In this document: positions 1-8,570 of the stretch, piece by piece
Layout of the letters: the number at the start of each line of letters is the position of its first letter
Numbering within the stretch: the first letter of the stretch is position 1
Assembly: GCA_028658405.1 (NCBI GenBank)
Contig: JAKOGY010000023.1
Span: 1-34,530, forward strand
Direction: 5' to 3'
DNA length: 34,530 nt
Origin: Dolichospermum sp. ST_sed8
GTDB lineage: Bacteria > Cyanobacteriota > Cyanobacteriia > Cyanobacteriales > Nostocaceae
The notes under the pieces: model-generated
What the model was told of the DNA's origin: nothing
Database searches by the model: none
The model's input: the letters and a program-made list of their open reading frames with translations, nothing else
Program-made: the position numbers and the translations under genes

Positions 1-8
1 ACAGATAC

Positions 9-86
9 GTAGGGTGTGTTAGCGATAGCGTAACGCACCATTTTTAAGGATTTCGTGCGTTACGCGAAACGCTAACGCACCCTACA
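9..86. repeat. Palindromic GTAGGGTG repeat
   Basis: Imperfect inverted repeat. The left arm reads GTAGGGTGTGTTAGCG and the right arm CGCTAACGCACCCTAC, with a second nested pair (GCGTAACGCAC / GTGCGTTACGC) inside. This is a foldback element of the type scattered through Nostocales genomes. The following stretch to 276 is AT-rich and I see no gene in it. Confidence 0.7.
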
Positions 87-276
87 AATACGTAATTTTG
101 TTCAAGAATCAAATCGGATTCCTATATATCCATAATCTTATAATATGCTTTATTTAAAAAAAAATAGCCAACAAAAATGTAGAGAATAAAATAAAAATCT
201 CTCTCTACAGAAAAAAGTTTAAATTCAATTTTGGCTATTTCATGAAAAGAACTTATTGAGAAAATAGGGTAATAAG

Positions 277-546
277 TTACCAACTTATTAACAATCCAAA
301 TGTGAAAGAAAGTGCTACGGTTATTTGGGATAATTTATATTTGGTAGTTTGTGAAGTAGAATCACCTGAAGCGAGAGTTAAATCACTTTTTCCCTCAGTT
401 TCCAGATCAGTTTTTTGGAGGAATAACTTACCTTCACTAAATATACCTAATATAGGAAATATTTGCCCACCAATCAGAGATTCTTGTTCTGCATTAGAAA
501 GATATCTAAATAATTGAAGATGATTCAATTGAGTATTCTTAGGCAT
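277..546 (-). CDS. Double-glycine leader peptide, candidate substrate of adjacent C39 exporter
   Basis: An 89-residue protein whose first 27 residues look like a bacteriocin-type leader: hydrophobic residues spaced before the acidic LSNAEQESLIGG motif, with cleavage expected after Gly26-Gly27. This matches the leader consensus recognised by C39 peptidases of PCAT transporters. The remaining 62 residues contain no cysteine, are polar in the middle and end in a hydrophobic stretch. The ATG is preceded by AGGAG about eight bases upstream, which supports the start. It lies 71 bp downstream of the C39-peptidase ABC transporter on the same strand, so it probably belongs to that unit. I do not recognise the core. 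It could be an unmodified class II-like bacteriocin or a signalling peptide. The leader motif is seen directly; the export route is inferred. Confidence 0.65.
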   Translation of the reverse strand: MPKNTQLNHLQLFRYLSNAEQESLIGGQIFPILGIFSEGKLFLQKTDLETEGKSDLTLASGDSTSQTTKYKLSQITVALSFTFGLLISW

Positions 547-617
547 ATCATTACTCCTTGCATAAGTAATTATTTGAGGTTAGGTGATAGATGAATAAAA
601 ACGTTGAAAACATTGAT

Positions 618-2786
618 CTATACAGTTAAAAACTGTAAATGCTCTCCGGGTTTCGATAAAAATGTCTCAGGAGTTCCTTGAATTTGTAGCTGACCTTTTT
701 CTATGAGAACAATCCAATCAGCGCGGTGAATAACACTGGGACGATGAGTAATTAAAATTGTGGTTTTACCTGCGCGATATTCCAAAAGACGATCTAGAAC
801 ATGAGCTTCACTCATCGGGTCTAGTCCAGCGGTAGCTTCATCTAAAATGAGTATAGGTGGATTCGTGAGAATTCCACGAGCGATCGCTAATCGTTGTCTT
901 TGTCCTCCAGAAAGATTTGCACCAAATTCCCCTAATACGGTTTGATATTTATTAGGTAATTGACTGATAAAACCATCCGCATCTGCAATATCACAAGCTT
1001 GAACAATGTCTTCAAAGGAAATAGAAGGTATTCCTAAACGGAAGTTTTCCAGAATTGTCCGACTCCAAAAATGAGGTTCTTGAGGAACATAAACTACTTG
1101 TTGTCGGTAACAATCTAAAGCAATATCTTGGATATTTAAAAAACCAATGCGGATATTACCGGAATCTGGTACATATAACCCAGCCAATAATTTAGCTAAA
1201 GTGCTTTTACCACAACCTGATTTACCAATTAAAGCAACGACTTTTCCCCCCGGAATCTGAATGGAAAAATCATCTAATAAATCAACTCTACCTGCGTGAT
1301 GAAATTGAAGATGGGAACAATTAATATCTGCCACACTAGAAATTTGTGCAGTTGGCTTTAGACTTCCTCCTACTACTTCCGGCGTAGCATCAATAACTTC
1401 TAATAATCGAGAAACTGCGGTTTGGGAGCGAAAATAGTCATCAACAAAGCCAACTAATGAGTTAATTAAAGCTAAAACATTAACTTGTAAAGCATTAAAA
1501 GCTAACATTTGTCCAATGCTTAAATTTCCTTTAATTACTAACATACTGCCAAATCCTAGCAAGATAACACCACCAATTGTAGATAGGATTTTAGCAATAG
1601 TTCCGTTGATAATTCCTATTTGCACCGTACTAAAAGCAAGATTAGCGAGACGACCAAAACGACTTTGAAATTCATCCCAAAATTGAGGAGCAGCATTAGT
1701 AGTTTTAATTACCTGTGCGCCTTTAAAGGTTTCTACTAAAACGCCTTGATTTTCTGCTCCTAGAACTAAGAGACTGCGGGTTTTTTGTTGCAAAATTGGT
1801 AAAAAAGGTAAAGTAGATAAAGTCATTACAGCAGCAATTAACAGGACTAATATTGTTAATTGCCAGCTATAAAATAACATTAAGCATAAAGAAATAACAG
1901 CAATAAAAAACTGGCTAGGTAAAACAATTACAATCTGTGATACTAATTGGTTAATTTCTCCAATATCTCGAAGTCGGCTAGTAATTTCACCACTGCGACG
2001 AGATTCATAATAATTTAAAGGTAATTGCAGAAGTTTTCGACCAAATTCTAGAACTAAACCTAATTGTAATCTTTGTCCAAAATGAGAAATCATTAAAGCT
2101 TGAAATACTTGCAATCCTCCACTAAATAAACTCATAACAACAACTGCGGAAACTACAACAGTGAGTAATTGTACATCTCCCCGGACGAGAACATCATCTG
2201 TTAATAATTGAATTAAAACAGGAGTTCCCAGAGCTAGTAAACCCAGGACAACATTGATCATTAAAACCTGAGTTAGCAAACCACGATAGGGTAAAAGGCG
2301 GCGAAAAAAGCGCGTTATTCCCCCCTTTGATTGTTCTTGGGGTTGTTCAGAAAAGCGATCTGGATCTGGCTCTAATAAGAGCATTACCCCATTCCAAGCA
2401 TCAGTTAGTTCTTTTTTTGTCAGATAACGCAGTCCAACAGCAGGATCAGCGATAACGTATTTTTTGCCCTTCTTACCATATAAAACTACCCAATGATAGC
2501 CTTGCCAATGAATTATTGCAGGTAATGTAATTTCTGTAATTCTATCTACAATTTCGGGAGAAGCTTTGACGGCTCTAGCATTAAAACCGAGATTTTCTGA
2601 ACCTCGTTTTAAACCTAATAATGTCGTGCCTAATTGTCCAGTACCAACAGCTTCTCGACTTTTAATCATACTTAAAAAGCGTCCATAATGCTTAGTAATA
2701 GAAACTAAACAAGCTGCTCCACAGTCTTCTTCACTTAACTGTAAAGTACACTGATAATTTCGATCAGATTTGAAGATATTCAGCAT
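618..2786 (-). CDS. Peptidase-containing ABC transporter (PCAT, C39 peptidase)
   Basis: A 722-residue transporter that would cleave double-glycine leaders and export the mature peptides across the inner membrane. Order of domains: C39 peptidase at about 10-130, with oxyanion Gln16, catalytic Cys22 in EEDCGAACL, His98 in GYHWVVLYG and Asp114 in IADPAVG; a six-helix membrane domain at about 160-430; a nucleotide-binding domain at about 480-720 with Walker A GKSGCGKST, signature LSGGQRQRLAIARG, Walker B ILILDEATAGLD and the switch His in LITHRP. All catalytic residues are present, and the length fits the family (about 700-730). It follows the HlyD-type adaptor by 77 bp and precedes a double-glycine peptide gene, as in cyanobacterial bacteriocin clusters. 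No lanthipeptide or other tailoring enzyme is seen nearby. Confidence 0.93.
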   Translation of the reverse strand: MLNIFKSDRNYQCTLQLSEEDCGAACLVSITKHYGRFLSMIKSREAVGTGQLGTTLLGLKRGSENLGFNARAVKASPEIVDRITEITLPAIIHWQGYHWVVLYGKKGKKYVIADPAVGLRYLTKKELTDAWNGVMLLLEPDPDRFSEQPQEQSKGGITRFFRRLLPYRGLLTQVLMINVVLGLLALGTPVLIQLLTDDVLVRGDVQLLTVVVSAVVVMSLFSGGLQVFQALMISHFGQRLQLGLVLEFGRKLLQLPLNYYESRRSGEITSRLRDIGEINQLVSQIVIVLPSQFFIAVISLCLMLFYSWQLTILVLLIAAVMTLSTLPFLPILQQKTRSLLVLGAENQGVLVETFKGAQVIKTTNAAPQFWDEFQSRFGRLANLAFSTVQIGIINGTIAKILSTIGGVILLGFGSMLVIKGNLSIGQMLAFNALQVNVLALINSLVGFVDDYFRSQTAVSRLLEVIDATPEVVGGSLKPTAQISSVADINCSHLQFHHAGRVDLLDDFSIQIPGGKVVALIGKSGCGKSTLAKLLAGLYVPDSGNIRIGFLNIQDIALDCYRQQVVYVPQEPHFWSRTILENFRLGIPSISFEDIVQACDIADADGFISQLPNKYQTVLGEFGANLSGGQRQRLAIARGILTNPPILILDEATAGLDPMSEAHVLDRLLEYRAGKTTILITHRPSVIHRADWIVLIEKGQLQIQGTPETFLSKPGEHLQFLTV

Positions 2787-2863
2787 AAAAAAAAATCGAA
2801 CTTCAAAAATTAATAAACTTGGTATTATCTACGTATTAAATCCGCGCAATCCTGTAATCCCAT

Positions 2864-4369
2864 TTAATCCGTGATCAACTTGCTTTTTCTAAGAATAAAT
2901 TGCATAACAGTTTCCTGACGAGAAATAATATCAGCACGTCCTTCCATCCCAGATTTGAGATAACATAATTGATCACCTTTTCCTAAAAATAGACTTTGTG
3001 GTTCAATATTGATTTCGTAAGTAGCTATCTGGGGTGTACTGATAATCGAATTATTTTGTGTAATTACTAGAGCATCTGGAGCAACTGTTTTTACAGTTCC
3101 TTTGAGAGTTCCATAGTCTGGATAGGGACAAGCTGAAACCTGCATTTGCACTGCTTGACCTGTTTTTACTTTGTCAATATCTTTAGCCGAAACGTGAGCT
3201 TTGATGATTAAAGGAGCATCAATAGGAGCAATTTGAGCAAGAGCTTCACTGATTTGTACAACCTGTCCAGGGTTGCGGAGTTTGAGTTGCATTAGTGTGC
3301 CAGTAGTTGGGGAGCGAATCACACTTTTATTCAACTCATTTTCTAGCTGTTGTAATTCTTGACGAGTACGAATTTGTTGTTTTTGTAATTCTAACCGTTG
3401 TTGAACTAATAGCTCTCGCTCTTTTTTCAAAGCGGCTAAATTACCTTCACCTCTGGCTTTTTCTTGTTTAATTCTTTCCAAGGCTACTGTTACAATTGCA
3501 TTACTGGGATTAACGGCAATTTTCGCTTTTTGTAAGTTTATTTGGGCTAATTTAACAGCTTGTTCTTTTTCTTCTTGGAGATTTTTAGTAGTAGATTTAG
3601 CTTGTTCTAATTTGGCTTGAGCCGATTTAACAGCTTGTTCTTTTTCTTCGACTAAACTGCGAGATACTGCTCCTGATGTTACTATACTTTGTAAGCGATC
3701 GCGCTGTAACATAGCCAGCTTTAAACCTGCTTCTGCTTCTTGTACAGTGGCTATTAATACCCTTTCTCGTTGTAATCTTGCTAGTTGCTCCTTTGCTAAA
3801 TCTATAGTTATTTTAGCTTGTGTCATTTCCGTACTAGCTTTAATTTGCTGATCTTTATGGTTGCGTTCAGTTCCAATTAATTCAGCCTGTGCAGCTACAA
3901 TGGTGCGGTCATTTAAGTTAACTTGAGAAATTATTTGAGTATTGATTTGATTAATTTGAGCATCAACTTGAATAAGTTGTAATTGATTTTGCTGGATAGT
4001 ATTTTGTAGTTGTCTTTTTTGAGATTGCAATTGGGAATCATCAATAAAAGCAATTATTCCTCCCTTCTTGACTACCTGATCTTCTTTAACTACAATTTTT
4101 TTTACAGTTCCCGTCATTGCAGATTCAACTAACCGTAATTCTCCCAGTGGTCGGATAGTTGCAGGGACTTTGACTGTGATATTGTAATAAAGAACAGATG
4201 TAAGACTCACAGCAACTACAAACATAGCAATCATCACCCCCCCACCGATATGGATCCATTTACCGATATGGGGAAGAAACTCATTAGCTTCTAGTATATG
4301 CAAATCCTCTGTACTTGGATTGTTGAAGTTATATGTGGAATTATTATCTTGACTCTGTAAGGAGTTCAC
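2864..4369 (-). CDS. HlyD-family periplasmic adaptor of peptide exporter
   Basis: The adaptor would bridge the ABC transporter and an outer-membrane TolC-type channel. It has a short cytoplasmic N-terminus, one transmembrane helix (GVMIAMFVVAVSLTSVLYY), a biotinyl-lipoyl-like half (VKKIVVKEDQVVKKGGIIAFID), a very long coiled coil with a repeated EEKEQAVK unit, a second lipoyl half (IRSPTTGTLMQLKL) and a beta-barrel region. The repeat in the coiled coil is also visible as duplicated DNA near 3560 and 3635. A TTG at 4435 would add 22 residues but has no ribosome binding site. I prefer the GTG at 4369, preceded by AAGGTG about seven bases upstream. It pairs with the downstream C39 transporter. 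No outer-membrane partner is in this window. Confidence 0.88.
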   Translation of the reverse strand: MNSLQSQDNNSTYNFNNPSTEDLHILEANEFLPHIGKWIHIGGGVMIAMFVVAVSLTSVLYYNITVKVPATIRPLGELRLVESAMTGTVKKIVVKEDQVVKKGGIIAFIDDSQLQSQKRQLQNTIQQNQLQLIQVDAQINQINTQIISQVNLNDRTIVAAQAELIGTERNHKDQQIKASTEMTQAKITIDLAKEQLARLQRERVLIATVQEAEAGLKLAMLQRDRLQSIVTSGAVSRSLVEEKEQAVKSAQAKLEQAKSTTKNLQEEKEQAVKLAQINLQKAKIAVNPSNAIVTVALERIKQEKARGEGNLAALKKERELLVQQRLELQKQQIRTRQELQQLENELNKSVIRSPTTGTLMQLKLRNPGQVVQISEALAQIAPIDAPLIIKAHVSAKDIDKVKTGQAVQMQVSACPYPDYGTLKGTVKTVAPDALVITQNNSIISTPQIATYEINIEPQSLFLGKGDQLCYLKSGMEGRADIISRQETVMQFILRKSKLITD

Positions 4370-4804
4370 GGTATTACACCTTCTGTTAGGACTAAAATAG
4401 TCTGACCTAAGATAGAAATTGCTAAAATCATGCAATCAAAAGTCAACTATCTTAGGGAATAAAATAGTGGAAATAAAAACAAGCAAATTTTTGTGTTTAC
4501 ATCGTGAAAAATAAGTTGATAATAGGTTATAATTAAGTGAAGGGGGTAGAGATAGTTGTACCCTAAAAAAGGGAATTATCTTTCTCAAATCTTCAACGCG
4601 GATCAAGCGTTAAGAAAATGGGGGGAAAAGCTCAAACTTTCTCAAAGTCCTCACTTACTTGAGCAAGCTCAAATCAATTCCCCCAACCCCCTTTATTAAA
4701 AGTCCCTAAAAAGCTTGTGTGATTTGCTTTCTCAGTTCTTAATGCTTAATTTCCAATTCCCCTCCGCATTACTAGTCTGTCGCACTAGTTCAATCTTGTT
4801 TTAA
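4370..4804. other. Intergenic region upstream of the export genes
   Basis: No convincing gene. It is AT-rich in its first part, then holds a G-rich purine tract near 4620 and a C-rich tract near 4678. It presumably contains the promoter of the adaptor gene, but no clear -35/-10 pair stood out. Confidence 0.4.
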
Positions 4805-5011
4805 GACGATGTTTGATAGCTGGCGTGGCGTTAGCCATAAAATTCTCTTGTCGGGATCAAAAGTTTTAGATCCCTCTAAATCTCCCTCAAAAAGGGAGAC
4901 TTTGATGACCGTTCCCCCTTTTTTAAGGGGGGGTCAGGGGGGATCTAAAATTGCCTAAAGTCACAGCGAAACACTTTATGGCTATGCCACGCTTCGCTAT
5001 CAAACAACCTC
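4805..5011. mobile_element. MITE-like element, copy 1
   Basis: A 207-bp non-coding element. The left end is GACGATGTTTGATAGC and the right end, reverse-complemented, is GAGGTTGTTTGATAGCG, so the termini are inverted repeats. TAA directly precedes and directly follows the element (4802-4804 and 5012-5014), as expected for a 3-bp target duplication. The interior holds a stem of TCTCCC/GGGAGA and C/G-rich tracts. A second copy is at 27877-28060 with the same interior. Termini starting GAG with TNA duplications resemble some IS5-family subgroups; that parentage is inference. Confidence 0.75.
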
Positions 5012-5047
5012 TAATATTTAGCAACTAATAGGGGTATTAGCACATAT

Positions 5048-5416
5048 TTACGCAAGGACTCCTAAACTTCCAACTCCACTACTAATTGGAGTTGTAGGTG
5101 TTGCAAGGACAGGTGTAGGTGCAGGCGCAGTTCCTGTGTCACCTGGTAGTGTTGCTGGACCTAAAGCTCCGACACCAGCGGGCAAGTCTGCACCTAGACC
5201 TAAGAAATCTTGTCCCGCAGTTAGGATGGTATTAGCCCGACCTGCGGAGGTGGCACTGCTACCTTGAGGACCGGAGACACTTGTTCCCATTAAAACTGAC
5301 CCTTTGTTAGCATAATTACTAGCAGCTAGTTCAAAGTCAGCCCCACCAGTCACTATTTCTTGTTGTTGATCAGATAAAGCAACAAGTAAATCGGATGCAT
5401 TGATTTGATTTAACAC
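5048..5416 (-). CDS. Double-glycine leader peptide, Gly/Ala/Ser/Pro/Thr-rich core
   Basis: A 122-residue candidate exported peptide. With the start used here, residues 1-25 form a textbook leader ending LLVALSDQQQEIVTGG, with cleavage expected after Gly24-Gly25. The 97-residue core starts ADFELAASNYANKGS, has no cysteine and becomes a low-complexity Gly/Ala/Ser/Thr/Pro tail ending SGVGSLGVLA. A GTG at 5431 would add five residues but lacks a ribosome binding site. The GTG at 5416 has TGAGG about nine bases upstream, so I chose it. It lies on the same strand upstream of the HlyD adaptor and C39 transporter, separated by a MITE insertion. It may be a bacteriocin-like or structural secreted peptide. 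The function of the core is unknown to me. Confidence 0.65.
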   Translation of the reverse strand: MLNQINASDLLVALSDQQQEIVTGGADFELAASNYANKGSVLMGTSVSGPQGSSATSAGRANTILTAGQDFLGLGADLPAGVGALGPATLPGDTGTAPAPTPVLATPTTPISSGVGSLGVLA

Positions 5417-5530
5417 GATTATTAGCCTCACTTACGTAATTAGGTGTTTCACCACCCAACAACTTAACTATAAGCATTCTTGCCTAATAATTCATAAACC
5501 TACAGGTAGAAAGTAAAGTTTGCAAATTTA

Positions 5531-5578
5531 CCTCTAAAAGTAGAGACAAAATAGCCTCTAAAAGTAGAGACAAAATAT
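5531..5578. repeat. Two tandem 24-bp units with internal dyad
   Basis: The unit begins CCTCTAAAAGTAGAGACAAA and occurs twice head to tail (5531-5554, 5555-5578), identical except for the last base. Each unit contains CTCTA-aaag-TAGAG. It lies 115-162 bp upstream of the minus-strand peptide gene starting at 5416, where a regulator site could sit. This could equally be a dispersed repeat. Confidence 0.6.
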
Positions 5579-5604
5579 TTTTAATTTAGTAAAATAAGAT
5601 AAAT

Positions 5605-5794
5605 TAGGACTTACGTATTGACAAAAATATCAAATATGCATTGCTGTAAAAACCACATTCATCCTAGGGGTTTAGCACTGCTAAACCCCTAGCCCACGGT
5701 TGATTTATCGGTAACAATAGAATTACTTGCAGCCGGAAATAAGGTATTTTGGTAAACGCATATCATGATTGATTTGTATAGTGCGTAAGTCCTA
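5605..5794. mobile_element. MITE-like element, family 2, copy A
   Basis: A 190-bp non-coding element bounded by TAGGACTTACG on the left and CGTAAGTCCTA on the right. The interior contains a foldback of CTAGGGGTTTAGC / GCTAAACCCCTAG. The same sequence occurs inverted at 9044-9348. If the terminal TA is counted as target, both ends are flanked by TA. Confidence 0.7.
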
Positions 5795-5872
5795 GATGAT
5801 GAGAATAATTAATTAATTACAGTTTATATAAAATCTGCATAATAAACCTCATCCATTTTGAAACCTGAAGTA

Positions 5873-5920
5873 ATGCGAGCATCTTGCTCGCTACCTAGCA
5901 ACAGGGAGCAAGATGCTCCC
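5873..5920. repeat. Palindromic GCGAGCATCTTGCTCGC repeat
   Basis: Two hairpins in succession: GCGAGCATCTTGCTCGC and GGGAGCAAGATGCTCCC. A relative occurs at 20748-20795. It lies just 3' of the KaiB-like gene, where it could act as a terminator or processing signal. Confidence 0.65.
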
Positions 5921-5967
5921 ACTACTTTCAAGAACTATGGTTTTCATCTTAGACGGGGTTTAGTTAT

Positions 5968-6738
5968 CTACTTTCCCGCTAACATCTGTAAAAGTTTATC
6001 CATATTATCTAAATTACCAACCATCCGCCGGATTGGATGCGGCCAAACTTTAACTAAAGTCGGAGTAGCAGAAACTTGATCAATTTCCGCCTGTTCTGGA
6101 TTTGTGAGAACATCAATAACTTTAAGAGTATAAGGATATCCTAGCGATCGCTCTAATGATTCATGCAAGTTTTGTAATATTTTTTCTGTAGTTGCGCTAT
6201 GACCAGCAACAAACAAGCGTAAAACATAGCCTGGAGGACTTTGGATATTTTGTGGTGCGAGTTCTTTACTGATAGCTGGTTGCTGATATTGTGAGGGAAA
6301 ATCAGCTAAATCTAGCCGGACAATTAAATCATGATCTTCCCACAGTTGCTCAAATGTAGTCCGATAAGTTGATAATACCAAGCGATCGCACAAACCATCC
6401 TGCCAAGGTGCTGATTGCCACACCAAATCCCCCGTACCAAAAATCGCATTTAGCACAGCTTGATGACGCACTACGGCTGGATAAGCTTCCGCGAAAATCT
6501 GGACTTGTTGAGTCCGAGGATTTAACCAGTGATCAATAGTTGCAGTATAACAAGGAACTAAAAAATGTGGCGGCTCTGGTAAATCGAGAATTTCCTGCAA
6601 AGCCGCACACAAATGTAAATGCCATCGTCCTTGTTTACTAGGGTCAATACAATAAATTAAATCCCCTCCAGGCGTAAACAAAGCAATACCTTTGAATATT
6701 TGGGGTTTAGTTAGTTTGTCTAAATTCAACTTACTCAC
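5968..6738 (-). CDS. KaiB-family protein with extra N-terminal domain
   Basis: A 256-residue protein. Residues about 171-253 form a KaiB/thioredoxin-like domain: YVLRLFVAGHSATTEKIL, then YTLKVIDVLTNPEQAEID, then ATPTLVKVWPHPIRRMVG with the cis-proline ATPT motif. These align closely with clock protein KaiB. Residues 1-170 form a separate domain that I do not recognise. KaiB itself is about 100 residues and a histidine kinase with this fold (SasA) carries it at the N-terminus, so neither fits. This is a KaiB-like paralogue, not the clock KaiB, and no kaiA or kaiC is nearby. The start is a GTG at 6738 without a clear ribosome binding site. It lies 64 bp downstream of pilT on the same strand and is probably co-transcribed. 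Confidence 0.8.
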   Translation of the reverse strand: MSKLNLDKLTKPQIFKGIALFTPGGDLIYCIDPSKQGRWHLHLCAALQEILDLPEPPHFLVPCYTATIDHWLNPRTQQVQIFAEAYPAVVRHQAVLNAIFGTGDLVWQSAPWQDGLCDRLVLSTYRTTFEQLWEDHDLIVRLDLADFPSQYQQPAISKELAPQNIQSPPGYVLRLFVAGHSATTEKILQNLHESLERSLGYPYTLKVIDVLTNPEQAEIDQVSATPTLVKVWPHPIRRMVGNLDNMDKLLQMLAGK

Positions 6739-6802
6739 AGATGTTTAGGATTTGAAGAACAGGGGGCAAAATATTTTCCACTGACAACTGACTAATTGCC
6801 CA

Positions 6803-7987
6803 TTAAACACGACCTCGGAGGAATTGCGCCATTTCGTTAGGAGTTGGGGACATTTCCAAAGCTGTTTCTTCAGTAATGCGGCCTTCTTGATAGAGATTGA
6901 GCAATGACTGATTCATCGTCACCATGCCATCAAAGCCCGCTTGTTTCATTAACTCCCCAATTTCATCATACTTACCATCTTTCACCCATTCTTTCACAGC
7001 TTCAGTATTAATGAGAACATCATGGAAAGCTGCCCGTTTACCATCTGTAGTGCGGCATAAACCTTGAGCAATTACCGCTACTAAGGATTCAGCAAGTGCT
7101 ACGCGCATAGCCTCTTGTTCCTCACCTGAATATAAATTGAGAATCCGTTCAATAGTTTTTACAGCACTATTGGTGTGCAGAGTTCCCATGACCAAGTGAC
7201 CTGTTTGCGCTGCTTTGAGAGCAGTATTCACAGTTTCTTTATCCCGCATTTCCCCCACCAGAATCAAATCTGGATCTTCCCGTAAAGCTGCTTTTAAGGC
7301 GTTATCAAATTTCAGGGTGTGCATTCCTACTTCCCGTTGTTTGACTAAAGACTTACGGCTTTGGTGGACAAATTCTACTGGATCTTCAATCGTAATAATA
7401 TGTTTGGCCATCTCCCGATTAATATAGTCAACCATCGCCGCCATTGTTGTGGATTTACCTGAACCAGTTGGACCTGTCACCAAAACTAAGCCTTTATGCT
7501 GATGACAAATATCTTGAAACACTGGTGGTAACCGCAACTGCTCCATAGACAGAATTTTGAGAGGAATTAACCGCAGTACCATTGCATAACCACGCAGGGA
7601 ATCAAACACATTAATCCGCACCCGGGCAAAATCATACTGAGTTGCACCATCAAATTCTAGATGTTCTTGAAACCTTTGAATTTCTGCATCAGAGAGAATC
7701 TCCCGCAACCAACCCATAAAAGTCGGTTTATCAGCTTCGGGATAACTTGTAGTTTGAATTTCCCCCCGACTGCGGAAGCGGGGGATTTCTCCTACTCCCA
7801 GGTGAACATCAGAGTAACCTTCATCAAATGCTTCCTTGATCAGCTGCGCCAAAGTCAGTCCTGAAGGTTTAGAAGATATTACTGCTGGTGGTGGGACTTG
7901 TGGTGGTGCGGCTGGGGCTGGTGGTCGCTGTGCTGTTGGTAACGGTGGCGGTGGCGGTGGCATTCTGCGTGTTTGTGGTTCTGTCAT
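6803..7987 (-). CDS. pilT: Type IV pilus retraction ATPase, PilT family
   Basis: A 394-residue hexameric motor ATPase that would depolymerise type IV pili for twitching, phototaxis or DNA uptake. It starts with a proline-rich tract (about residues 8-36), then a PAS-like N-terminal domain and a RecA-like core: Walker A GPTGSGKSTTMAAM, Asp box IITIEDPVEFVH, Walker B DLILVGEMRD and His box HLVMGTLHTNSA. The C-terminus ends NEMAQFLRGRV. It stands apart from any pilB or pilC gene. In cyanobacteria pilT1 usually sits beside pilB and pilC, so this may be the second paralogue (PilT2-like), which is an inference from context. The downstream neighbour is the KaiB-like gene. Confidence 0.92.
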   Translation of the reverse strand: MTEPQTRRMPPPPPPLPTAQRPPAPAAPPQVPPPAVISSKPSGLTLAQLIKEAFDEGYSDVHLGVGEIPRFRSRGEIQTTSYPEADKPTFMGWLREILSDAEIQRFQEHLEFDGATQYDFARVRINVFDSLRGYAMVLRLIPLKILSMEQLRLPPVFQDICHQHKGLVLVTGPTGSGKSTTMAAMVDYINREMAKHIITIEDPVEFVHQSRKSLVKQREVGMHTLKFDNALKAALREDPDLILVGEMRDKETVNTALKAAQTGHLVMGTLHTNSAVKTIERILNLYSGEEQEAMRVALAESLVAVIAQGLCRTTDGKRAAFHDVLINTEAVKEWVKDGKYDEIGELMKQAGFDGMVTMNQSLLNLYQEGRITEETALEMSPTPNEMAQFLRGRV

Positions 7988-8570
7988 ATATCTTTACTTT
8001 TGTTAATTAGTAATTGGTAAAAATCATTTTCCCCTGCGCCCTACCTCTGTTATGCAGTCTTTTTAGTGGGTTATTCACCAATATACATATTTTTTAACAC
8101 ATACGGATTATCCTTAATCTTCCGTAAGACTTACCTAATATAACAGTAACTAATAATATTCAGTAATTAAAGGCAAAGAGACTGATGAAAGCGAGGAAAA
8201 TTCAGAATTACCCATTACATACAACCTGTTTTTGATCACGTTTTGATGGATTATGAGAAATAATATCGTTTTCCATAAGAAATGTTAAGCATCTGGTAAT
8301 CAAATTGTGGGGATCAATCTCTGCTTCTCATCTATCGTTAGTCTCTACTTCTAAAGGTATACACCAAAACTCTTCTCCCTACCTGTGGGTATATGTGAAT
8401 TCTCATTCATAAGGAGAAAAAATTAACTGTAAACTTTAGTAAAGAAATGCTCATTTTAGAGCAAAGATTTTATATACTAGATTTCACTGAAACAAAAAAA
8501 ATCAGTTTATTGGCTTTCTGGCAATAAATAACTGAAATTTAAACTTGCTGTGTATTTAGGAGAAAAAGTC
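7988..8570. other. Long divergent intergenic region
   Basis: It separates the minus-strand pilT and the plus-strand membrane protein, so it should hold two outward promoters. It is AT-rich. I see no ORF of note, no tRNA and no strong hairpin. The last bases include the ribosome binding site of the next gene. Confidence 0.5.

Noticed and set aside
302-517. 71-residue plus-strand frame opposite the first double-glycine peptide
   Set aside because: It has no ribosome binding site and no recognisable motif, and overlaps a better supported gene with leader and Shine-Dalgarno sequence.
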